DNA from: EA-27 sp964396265
GTDB taxonomy: Archaea > Thermoplasmatota > Thermoplasmata > RBG-16-68-12 > EA-27
DNA length: 64,000 bases
Assembly: GCA_964396265.1 (NCBI GenBank)
Contig: CAYNEM010000002.1
Span: forward strand, 62,001 to 126,000
Direction of reading: 5' to 3'
Below the pieces are notes generated by a model. The model had not been told where the DNA came from, made no database searches, and was given only the letters and a program-made list of their open reading frames with translations. A program made the translations under genes and the position numbers. Below, piece after piece: positions 8,676 through 17,470 of the stretch (the stretch's first letter is position 1; each line of letters starts with the position of its first letter).

Positions 8676-9710
8676 GTGAACCCTCTCGTGCGCTACATTG
8701 CGCGGCGTGTGGTCCAGGGGATCGTCACGCTCCTCGTCGTGACGCTCATCGTCTTCCTCCTGTTCGAGGCGATGCCGGGGACGCCGATCGATCGATTCCG
8801 GGCGGACCCGACGTTCGACGCAGCCCGCCTCGCGCAGCTCGAGAGGAGCTTTGGGATAAACGACCCGATCCACGTGCGGGCTCTCCTCTTCCTCAGGAAC
8901 ATGTTCACGTTCGACTTCGGTTGGTCCTTCGTCGAAGGCAGACCCGTCGCGGACGTGATCGGTTTCGCGCTGCCCCGGACCCTGCTCCTGTTCGGCGGCG
9001 CGGTAATCATAGAGTACGTCATCGGCATCGTCCTCGGCCAGTACATCGCCTGGCGGCGAGGCAGGCCCACTGAGGGCGGCGTGGTCCTCTCGAGCCTCTT
9101 CTTCTACAACATGCCCTCCTTTTGGATCGGCCTCATCCTTTTGTGGGCATTCGCGTTCTCGACCCTGAGCTTCGGACCGATCCTCGTCGACGCCCCATTC
9201 CCTCTCCGTGGCTGGAGCAACCCGGATTTTACAGCCGAACGTTGGGGCTGGCTTGCCGGGAGCGACCCCGGAAACCTCTGGTTTGCGATTGTGGACAGGT
9301 CCGTCCACGCAGCGCTCCCCATGCTCGCGCTCGTCTTGATCAACGCCGCAGGGACCATCCTGCTGATGCGGACGTCCATGCTCGAAGTCATGGGCGAAGA
9401 CTACATCCTCACCGCCAAGGCCAAGGGCCTCTCAGAACGCGTCGTCCGCCGCCATCACGCCGCGAGGAACGCGTACCTTCCCATGGTCACGTCGTTGACG
9501 ATCAGCATGGCGTTCGCGATTGGGGGTGCCATCATTCTTGAGCAGGTCTTTTCCTATTTCGGAATCGGCTACTTTTTCCTGCAGGCCATCATCAACCAGG
9601 ATCAGTTCTTGGCGGGGGCGATTCTGTTCATCATCTCCATCCTAGTCATCTTCGGGAACATCGTCGCGGACATCCTCTATGGAGTGCTCGATCCCCGTGT
9701 CCGAATCTAG
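8676..9710 (+). CDS. Oligopeptide ABC transporter permease 1 (DppB/OppB family)
   Basis: A 344-residue inner-membrane permease and first half of the translocation pore. It starts with the conserved RYIARRVVQGIVTLLVVTLIVFLL-type first helix of OppB and keeps the MPGTPIDRF segment that follows. It has the cytoplasmic EAA loop (DYILTAKAKGLSERVVRRHHAARNA) that docks on the ATPases, and ends with DPRVRI. Length is normal. The start codon is GTG. The next permease gene begins inside its last 32 nt, indicating translational coupling. Confidence 0.93.
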   Translation: MNPLVRYIARRVVQGIVTLLVVTLIVFLLFEAMPGTPIDRFRADPTFDAARLAQLERSFGINDPIHVRALLFLRNMFTFDFGWSFVEGRPVADVIGFALPRTLLLFGGAVIIEYVIGIVLGQYIAWRRGRPTEGGVVLSSLFFYNMPSFWIGLILLWAFAFSTLSFGPILVDAPFPLRGWSNPDFTAERWGWLAGSDPGNLWFAIVDRSVHAALPMLALVLINAAGTILLMRTSMLEVMGEDYILTAKAKGLSERVVRRHHAARNAYLPMVTSLTISMAFAIGGAIILEQVFSYFGIGYFFLQAIINQDQFLAGAILFIISILVIFGNIVADILYGVLDPRVRI

Positions 9711-12018
9711 GTTTTCTCTCGCGTACATCGCACGAGGAACCGTGCTCGTCTTACGCCGCCTCCTCCTGCTGGGTCGAAAGACGTGGGCCGTTTTCAAGGA
9801 GAGCAGACTCGCCGTCCTCGGGCTCGTCATCGTTCTCGCGTTCGCGATGATCGCCATCTTTGCCCCTGTGATTTCCCCCTACTCGCAGTATTTCGAGGCG
9901 CCGGAGTCGGACAGGTTCGTCGCCCGCGCGTATGGACTGCCGCTCCCGCCGAATTACACGTACAACCCGCCTGTCCTGGGTCCCACGACCCCGCTCGCGA
10001 GCGACAGACAGGGGGGAATGTGGCTCATCAACTCCGTGCAGGAAGGACTCATTTTCATGGACTTCGTTCGAGGCAACCTCGGGACCAATGTCACGCCCTT
10101 CGAGGCGGGGAACGTTTCCTTCATGATCGACATCACCCAGGACCTCGGGCTCGCTCCTCCGCCGCGCCCGCCGCTCTCCTCGGTGTACTACATCGTGCCC
10201 GGCGCGAATTCACTGTTGCAGCAAGGGCCCGGGGAATTCACGGGTGCTCTCGCGTTCTTCGCGGACCGGGATTTCGTCGTCATCGACCCATTCCGCAGTA
10301 CCGTCATTTTCCGGGATACCCTGACGTTCGATCCCGTCTGGACGGGGGGAGATCCCGCCTCCGCGGGCGAGATGCTGCTCCTTCCCATCGAGCGGGTGGC
10401 CCAAGTGGGGATCGTCACGTTCGACGTCGGCCCGTACCGCTACTTCTACGCCGCCGACGCGACGAACGTCGTCGTGTACGAAATCACGTACGTGAACCCC
10501 GCCGACTCCACGGCGCCTTCCGGCCGCGTCGTGATCTCTCTAGCCACGAGTCTCTCGGCACCGCCCTTCGTGTATTACAACCAAGACTACATCGATAGAA
10601 ACGCGAGCCACCCGGCACAATATCGCACAGGGCCTGGTCAGGCGATCCTGCTCCCGCTCACGAACGGGACCCTCGAGATCAGGGGCGTGGACGGCTCGCT
10701 ACGCGACTGGATGCCCCTGCGCCTCGCGGGCGAAAGCGCCACCGTCGACGGCCCAGTCGGATGGACCCGAGCTTCCTTTCCGCTGCTCCTCTACCTCCCT
10801 CTGCGTTCCGCATCGCGGCTCGGCATCGCGGTCCTGGACCTCTCCTCCTTGACCGTAGGCTCAGAGTATGCGGTGTCCGCGCCGGGATGGGAGCATGCGG
10901 GGTCCCCGACAAGTTACCTGGGCCGTGCAATCCATGCCGCGTTCTTCGACCCTACGGCAGGCGCCGGCGGCACGACCGTCCTCGTCCGCGTTAACGAGAC
11001 CGGCGCGGAAAGGTTCCGCGCCTCATTCCCCGGAAGGATCCACTCTTTCTTCGAAGTGGACCAGCGTTCAAAGGTCTATGTGTTCCCGGAGAACGGCGGG
11101 ATCTGGATGGTGAGCTCGATCGCCGCTACGCCACCCGAAAAGTTCCCAATCTTACCCCCAGCAACCGCCACGAGGTTCCGTTACGCCGGTGCCCTGGGCG
11201 GAACGCTGTATGGGAGCGGGCTCCCGCCGGCAGAACTCTGGGGTGCCTGGACCGATGCATCCCAAGGACAGACCGTCGTATTCCAGCTGCTGGGGACCCC
11301 GGTGACGCCGCTACCACCGGGAACGTATCCCTCCGGGAACACGTACCTGCTCGGTACGGATTTCCGCGGGCAGGACATCCTCACTCAGCTCTTCTGGGGC
11401 ACGCGCATCGCCTTCATCGTCGGCCTTTTGGCGGCACTCGCGGCGGTCGGTTTGGGCACCGTGGTGGGCCTCCTCGCCGGCTACTTCGGACGAGTCGTCG
11501 ACACCTTGCTCATGCGCACCGCGGACATCTTCCTGGTCCTCCCTTTCCTACCCATCGTCCTCGTCCTATCGCAGATCCTCGGGGCGAGCATCTGGAACAT
11601 CGTGCTCGTGATCGCCCTCGTCGGATGGCCGGGAATCGCACGTGTTATCCGGGCCCAAGTCCTCACCCTCAAGGAACGTCCGTTCGTCGACGCCGCCAGG
11701 GTGGCGGGCGCCACAGACCTTCGGCTCATCTTCTACCACATCGCGCCGAACGTGCTCCCCTTCAGCTTCCTGTATATGAGCCTCGGCGTGGCGGGCGCGA
11801 TCATCACCGAGGCCGCCCTGAGCTTCCTGGGCCTCGGGGACGCGAGCGTGATCTCCTGGGGCGGAATGCTCGCCGGGGTCCTCACGTTTGGCGGCGCGCT
11901 CAACGCTTGGTGGTGGCTCGTGCCGCCCGGCCTCGCAATCACCGTCCTGTCCCTCGGTTTCTACTTGCTCGGCCGCGGCTTCGACGAGATCGTGAACCCC
12001 CGTCTTCGGAGGCGGTGA
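9679..12018 (+). CDS. Oligopeptide ABC transporter permease 2 (DppC/OppC family) with ~490-residue extracytoplasmic insert
   Basis: A 779-residue permease; ordinary DppC proteins have about 300 residues. An N-terminal OppC-type helix (residues ~48-66, AVLGLVIVLAFAMIAIFAPVI) is followed by a soluble region up to about residue 555. The standard BPD_transp_1 core (558-775) follows, beginning GTDFRGQDIL and carrying the EAA loop DAARVAGATDLRLIFYHIAPN. The insert sits where OppC normally has a short loop outside the membrane, and it contains repeated strand-like segments (FVVIDPF, RFRYAGAL, ELWGAWTD), perhaps a beta-propeller-like domain. The reading frame overlaps the previous gene by 32 nt; a GTG at 9697 is an alternative start. 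Confidence 0.9.
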   Translation: MECSIPVSESRFSLAYIARGTVLVLRRLLLLGRKTWAVFKESRLAVLGLVIVLAFAMIAIFAPVISPYSQYFEAPESDRFVARAYGLPLPPNYTYNPPVLGPTTPLASDRQGGMWLINSVQEGLIFMDFVRGNLGTNVTPFEAGNVSFMIDITQDLGLAPPPRPPLSSVYYIVPGANSLLQQGPGEFTGALAFFADRDFVVIDPFRSTVIFRDTLTFDPVWTGGDPASAGEMLLLPIERVAQVGIVTFDVGPYRYFYAADATNVVVYEITYVNPADSTAPSGRVVISLATSLSAPPFVYYNQDYIDRNASHPAQYRTGPGQAILLPLTNGTLEIRGVDGSLRDWMPLRLAGESATVDGPVGWTRASFPLLLYLPLRSASRLGIAVLDLSSLTVGSEYAVSAPGWEHAGSPTSYLGRAIHAAFFDPTAGAGGTTVLVRVNETGAERFRASFPGRIHSFFEVDQRSKVYVFPENGGIWMVSSIAATPPEKFPILPPATATRFRYAGALGGTLYGSGLPPAELWGAWTDASQGQTVVFQLLGTPVTPLPPGTYPSGNTYLLGTDFRGQDILTQLFWGTRIAFIVGLLAALAAVGLGTVVGLLAGYFGRVVDTLLMRTADIFLVLPFLPIVLVLSQILGASIWNIVLVIALVGWPGIARVIRAQVLTLKERPFVDAARVAGATDLRLIFYHIAPNVLPFSFLYMSLGVAGAIITEAALSFLGLGDASVISWGGMLAGVLTFGGALNAWWWLVPPGLAITVLSLGFYLLGRGFDEIVNPRLRRR

Positions 12019-12019
12019 C

Positions 12020-13359
<1,340 letters not shown>

Positions 13360-13363
<4 letters not shown>

Positions 13364-14466
13364 TCGAGGGTGCCGTCGTCCCCGCACCAATCGAGGACGA
13401 GGTCGTGATCTCGGTCCGGGGCCTCAAGAAGTACTTCTCCCTCAAACGAGGCTTTGTCAAGTCGCTCCGGGGACGGGACCTGTACGTGCGAGCGGTGGAC
13501 GGCGTGAGCCTCGACCTGCACCGCGGGGAGATCCTGGGTCTGGTCGGGGAATCCGGGTGCGGCAAGACCACGACCGGCCGGCTCATCGCGCGGCTCGAGC
13601 GCCCGACGGAGGGTCACATCCTGTTCGAGGGCGTGGACATCGCGTCGCTGCTGGGGCGCGAAATGTTCCAGTTCCGCAAGGACCTGCAGATGATCTTCCA
13701 GGATCCGTACGAATCGCTCAACCCGCGCTATTCCGTCCTTCGGGCGGTCTCGGAACCGCTGATCATCCACGGCATGGGGTCTACGAAGGAGGAGCGGGCG
13801 GATCTCGTCGTCCAGGCACTCGAGGATGCGGGACTGCGCCCCGGCACGGACTTCCTGGGCCGGTTCCCGCACGAACTGTCCGGCGGGCAGCGCCAGCGCG
13901 TCGCAATCGCCCGTGCGATGGTGCTGAACCCGAAGATCGTCGTGGCGGACGAGCCGGTGAGCATGCTCGACGTCTCGATCCGGGCAGGCGTGATGAACCT
14001 CATGCTCGATCTGCGGGACGAGCACCGCATCCCGTACCTGTTCATCACCCACGACATCGCCGTCGCACGGTACATGTCCGACCGGATCGCGGTCATGTAC
14101 CTCGGCCGCATCGTTGAGACGGGCCCGACGGACGAGGTCATCCACAGGCCGACGCACCCCTACACGCGCGCGCTGCTCGCGGCCGTCCCGGTCCCGAACC
14201 CGGAGCACGAATACTCCAAGGTGCCCATCACGGGCGAGCTCCCCAGCCCGATCGACCTACCGAGCGGATGCCGTTTCCGGACGCGATGCGTGTACGCGCA
14301 ACAGATCTGCAAGGATGCCGAGCCCCCCTTGGTCGAGGTCGCTCCGGGGCACTCCGCGGAGTGCCACTTCGCCCATGACATCTACGATGGCCGGATGGTC
14401 GTGCCAGAGGCGAATCTCGTGCCTCCGGACGTCGCACCTCCTGTTGGACTCGGGGGAGACGCGTGA
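13360..14466 (+). CDS. Oligopeptide ABC transporter ATP-binding protein (DppF/OppF family)
   Basis: A 368-residue second ATPase of the transporter. Walker A GESGCGKTT is near residue 63, followed by the Q-loop MIFQDPYESLNPR, signature LSGGQRQRVAIARAM (~172), Walker B VVADEPVSMLD (~194) and the C-terminal CRFRTRCVYAQQIC cysteine tail. The ATG at 13360 overlaps the stop of the previous gene by four bases (ATGA). An upstream open stretch exists, but this overlap and the family start support 13360. Size is normal, unlike its partner, which carries an insert. Confidence 0.95.
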
Positions 14467-15146
14467 ACCGCGATCGTAGTCTCCAGGCGGAGCGCGTCGC
14501 ATGGGTGACCTTGGCGGCGGTGACGATCGCTCTCCTCGTCCTGAGCGTCACATCCTCCCAGAGCTACGCCTCCGTCGTCGTTGCGAGCGCGACCGTCTAC
14601 ATCGTGCCAGGATACACGGTTTCCTTCGAGGGGACGGATCCGGACGGCACCTTGACCGCGAACGGGTCCGTGTTGGTTTCCCTCTCGCTCCTCGTCGAGA
14701 ACCCCAGCGAACGGACCTTGCGCATCCACCTCGTCGCGTACGGCGGTTGGATTCGGGATTGGCCCGCAGAGAACGGACTGAACGAGACGCGCCGTCGGAG
14801 CGACGCGGCGGTGGTCAACTCATCCGGGACCCTGTACTTCTTCCAGGCGTATTCGGAATCCTCGGAGGTCCCGCCCAAGATCGTGTCCGCTCGAGGAAAC
14901 GCGACGTACCCGGTTTCCTACGCCCTAGACCGGACCAGCGATCCGGTCCGGTTCGACGTCGTCCGCAATATCACGGGCTATGGGGTCGCACGGAACGGGA
15001 CTGCGAGCTTGGTGCCATGGAATCACTGGGTCCGGGTCGCGCTGACGATCGATGGCGCGCTGGAACCCACCTCGACCTACGGCGCCGCGCACCTCCGGGC
15101 CCTGCGCCGTATCGAGAGAGAGGTGGGGGAGAACCTTGCGACTTAG
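14463..15146 (+). CDS. Uncharacterised membrane-anchored extracytoplasmic protein in transporter operon
   Basis: A 227-residue protein not recognised as a known family. A hydrophobic segment at residues ~13-32 (WVTLAAVTIALLVLSV) acts as signal anchor. The rest is a beta-rich extracytoplasmic domain with several NxS/T sequons and no obvious catalytic motif. The GTG start overlaps the oppF stop (GTGA), so it is part of the same operon. It may be an accessory subunit of the importer; this rests on position only. Confidence 0.7.
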   Translation: MNRDRSLQAERVAWVTLAAVTIALLVLSVTSSQSYASVVVASATVYIVPGYTVSFEGTDPDGTLTANGSVLVSLSLLVENPSERTLRIHLVAYGGWIRDWPAENGLNETRRRSDAAVVNSSGTLYFFQAYSESSEVPPKIVSARGNATYPVSYALDRTSDPVRFDVVRNITGYGVARNGTASLVPWNHWVRVALTIDGALEPTSTYGAAHLRALRRIEREVGENLAT

Positions 15147-15600
15147 GCCCGGGGCCCGCGGCCGTCGCTACCTGAGGGTCGGCGCTCTCTCCGCGTTCCT
15201 CGGGCTCGTCCTCGGCTATCTGACGTTCCTCGCGATCTTCCCCACGGTGGCGGTCCCGGTGGCGGGCGAGCCCTCCCTCGCAGCGATCCTTCTCGGACTG
15301 ATTGGCGGCGCCCTTCTGGCAGGATTCCTATCGGAGGACGTCTTCGCGATCACGGTCCAGAGCTTCGCCTCCCTCCCGGTGGGCGTCGTCGCGACCAGTG
15401 CGATGGTGCTGTCGCCGGTCCTCACGGGGATGGTCCAAGCACAGGCGGACGAACTCGTCTTCTTCGTCCTTCGGTTCGGGTTTCCGATCTACCTCCTCGC
15501 AATCCCCGTGAACCTGCTCGCGGGGCTTGTGGGGTTGGGGGTTCGAGAGCGTCTCGCGCCCCGCTACGTCAGCCAGACCGTCCGCGAGCGCGGTGATTGA
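15136..15600 (+). CDS. Small polytopic membrane protein, last gene of transporter operon
   Basis: A 154-residue membrane protein with about four hydrophobic helices (GALSAFLGLVLGYLTFL, LAAILLGLIGGALLAGF, VGVVATSAMVLSPVL and IYLLAIPVNLLAGLVGLG). The likely start is TTG at 15136, in frame and preceded by a strong purine-rich ribosome-binding site (AGGTGGGGGAG). It overlaps the end of the preceding gene by 11 nt. A longer open frame reaches back to 15052 but lies mostly inside the preceding gene and has no ribosome-binding site. The family is not recognised. Confidence 0.65.
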   Translation: MRLRPGARGRRYLRVGALSAFLGLVLGYLTFLAIFPTVAVPVAGEPSLAAILLGLIGGALLAGFLSEDVFAITVQSFASLPVGVVATSAMVLSPVLTGMVQAQADELVFFVLRFGFPIYLLAIPVNLLAGLVGLGVRERLAPRYVSQTVRERGD

Positions 15601-15635
15601 CCGGACGGGCAGCGCGAGCCCGGACCTCGGTGACA

Positions 15636-15643
15636 TTTTTATA
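15636..15643 (+). promoter_or_regulatory. TATA box of ftsZ
   Basis: TTTTTATA predicts a start near 15667. The resulting 38-nt leader carries a good Shine-Dalgarno sequence (GAGGTGA, 15694-15700) 4 nt before the ATG, so ftsZ uses a leadered mRNA unlike many genes in this window. Confidence 0.6.
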
Positions 15644-15704
15644 GGCGGACTCCCCATGCGCCCGAGCACGGGATGGGATTAGTCTCGAGCCCAGAGGTGA
15701 ACTA

Positions 15705-16787
15705 ATGATACCCAGGGATAGCCAGGAGCCGAGTGGCGGGTTGTTGGAAGACACGCGCGTGGACGCGGAGCTTGAGGATATACTGACGAAGCTTCGCACG
15801 AACATCAAGATCGTCGGCGTGGGAGGCGGAGGGTCGAACACGATCGCTCGCCTCTACAACGAGGGGATCATTGGCGCGGAGCTGTACGCGGCGAACACGG
15901 ACGCGCAGCACCTCCTCGCAATCAAGACCCCGAAGAAGATTCTACTCGGGCGTCGCGTGACCCGCGGCCTCGGGGCGGGTGCCCTTCCGGCCGTCGGTGA
16001 GGAGGCCGCGCGCGAGGCAGAAGATGAGCTCCGAGGCGTCCTGTCGGGAGCCGACATCGTCTTCGTGACGTGCGGCCTCGGGGGCGGCACGGGAACGGGC
16101 GGCGGCGGCTACATCGCGCGCCTCGCGAAGGACCTTGGAGCGCTCACGATCGCGGTCGTCACGATGCCGTTCCGCGGAGAGGGGCGGCTGCGCCTGGAGG
16201 CGGCGGAGTGGGGCCTTGAGCGCCTCCGTGAGGCAGCGGACACCGTGATCACGATCCCCAACGACAAGCTCCTCGAGCTCGTCCCGCGCCTCTCGCTCCA
16301 GGCGGCGTTCAAGTTCGCGGACGAGGTCCTGATGCGGGCCATCAAGGGGCTCACGGAGACGATCACGAAGCCCGGGCTCGTGAACCTCGACTTCAACGAT
16401 GTCAAGACGATCATGAGGGACGGCGGCGTCGCGATGATCGGCATGGGGGAGTCCCAGGCCGTGGGCGACACGCGCGCCTCGGAGGCCATCGAGGAAGCAA
16501 TCAACTCCCCGCTCCTCGAGGTGGACATCTCCGGCGCCACGGGCGTCCTCGTGAACGTCACCGGCGGGTCGGACATGACGATCGGCGAGGCCGAGAAGGC
16601 CGCGGAGGTCGTCCAGGCACGCGTCGCCCCGAACGCGCGGATCATCTGGGGGGCGTCCCTCGACCCCACCCTCGAACACACGCTCAGGGTGATGCTGGTC
16701 GTGACTGGCGTGAAGAGCAAGCAGATCCTGGGCCGCAAGACCGGGTACGAAGGCGAGAAGCGGGCGGGAGTCGACGTAGTCCGATAG
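15705..16787 (+). CDS. ftsZ: Cell division GTPase FtsZ
   Basis: A 360-residue tubulin-superfamily GTPase that polymerises at the division site. The nucleotide-binding loop GVGGGGSNT is at residues 38-46, the tubulin signature GGGTGTG at 126-132 and the T7 synergy loop NLDFNDVKTI at 227-236; all catalytic landmarks are intact. The signature is followed by GGGY rather than the usual AAPV, a mild variation. An archaeal FtsZ extension of ~30 residues precedes the core, and a short tail ends in AGVDVVR. It has its own promoter and ribosome-binding site. The next gene is a Ras-like GTPase 62 nt away on the same strand, with a separate promoter. Confidence 0.96.
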   Translation: MIPRDSQEPSGGLLEDTRVDAELEDILTKLRTNIKIVGVGGGGSNTIARLYNEGIIGAELYAANTDAQHLLAIKTPKKILLGRRVTRGLGAGALPAVGEEAAREAEDELRGVLSGADIVFVTCGLGGGTGTGGGGYIARLAKDLGALTIAVVTMPFRGEGRLRLEAAEWGLERLREAADTVITIPNDKLLELVPRLSLQAAFKFADEVLMRAIKGLTETITKPGLVNLDFNDVKTIMRDGGVAMIGMGESQAVGDTRASEAIEEAINSPLLEVDISGATGVLVNVTGGSDMTIGEAEKAAEVVQARVAPNARIIWGASLDPTLEHTLRVMLVVTGVKSKQILGRKTGYEGEKRAGVDVVR

Positions 16788-16817
16788 GCGCCGGGACAGG
16801 CCCCGCCCCCGAATCCC

Positions 16818-16825
16818 CTATATAT
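16818..16825 (+). promoter_or_regulatory. TATA box of the Ras-like GTPase gene
   Basis: CTATATAT is centred 28 nt before the ATG at 16850, consistent with a leaderless transcript starting at that ATG. Confidence 0.6.
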
Positions 16826-16849
16826 GGGAAAGGGAATCATTCATCTAGG

Positions 16850-17437
16850 ATGCTGGTCCGGCGCCCCGGACCTTCGGGCGGTATCCCCGTGATCACGGAA
16901 CCGAAGCGGATGAAGGCGAAGGTGTGCCTCGTGGGCGAGCACAGCGTGGGCAAGACCTCCCTCATCCGTCGATACGTCCTCGACGAATTCGACGATCGGT
17001 ACATCGTGACGCTGGGGGCGAAGGTGAGCAAGCGCGAGATGGCGATCGCGTTGCCGAATTCGGAGGAGGTCCTGATGGACATGACCGTATGGGACATCAT
17101 GGGCTCGCGTGGCTTCCGCGAGCTGCTCCGGGAAGCGTACTTCCATGGGGCGCAGGGCATCCTCGCGGTGTGCGACATCACCCGGTATGCGACGCTCACG
17201 GACCTCGACGACTGGATCGAGACGGTGTTCCGGACGGTGAAGCCCGTCCCGATCGTGTTCGCCGTCAACAAGTCGGACCTGAAGGATGCGCCGGCGATCC
17301 AGGACGCGCAGGTGCGGGGGGCTGCGGAGGCGTTCGGAGCGCCGCACTACTTCACGAGCGCGAAGTCCGGGGAGAACGTGGAGGCGGCGTTCCGGGCCCT
17401 CGGCACCGCCGTCGCGCAACGCGCCTGGCCCTCCTGA
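16850..17437 (+). CDS. Ras/Rab-like small GTPase
   Basis: A 195-residue small GTPase with all Ras-type motifs: P-loop GEHSVGKT (29-36), a switch I segment with TLGAK, DIMG (82-85), NKSD (140-143) and TSAK (169-172). Archaeal Ras-like GTPases are poorly characterised; roles in polarity or motility are proposed by analogy. There is no C-terminal cysteine prenylation motif. The ATG is placed by the TATA box 28 nt upstream; a later start is possible because ~20 residues precede the family core. It lies between ftsZ and a permease, each with its own promoter. Confidence 0.88.
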   Translation: MLVRRPGPSGGIPVITEPKRMKAKVCLVGEHSVGKTSLIRRYVLDEFDDRYIVTLGAKVSKREMAIALPNSEEVLMDMTVWDIMGSRGFRELLREAYFHGAQGILAVCDITRYATLTDLDDWIETVFRTVKPVPIVFAVNKSDLKDAPAIQDAQVRGAAEAFGAPHYFTSAKSGENVEAAFRALGTAVAQRAWPS

Positions 17438-17441
17438 AATC

Positions 17442-17447
17442 CTTAAA
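17442..17447 (+). promoter_or_regulatory. TATA-like box of the APC permease gene
   Basis: CTTAAA is centred 26-27 nt before the GTG at 17471 and directly follows the stop codon of the GTPase gene. Confidence 0.45.
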
Positions 17448-17470
17448 GGGCGTCCCGGATACGGCGGAAC

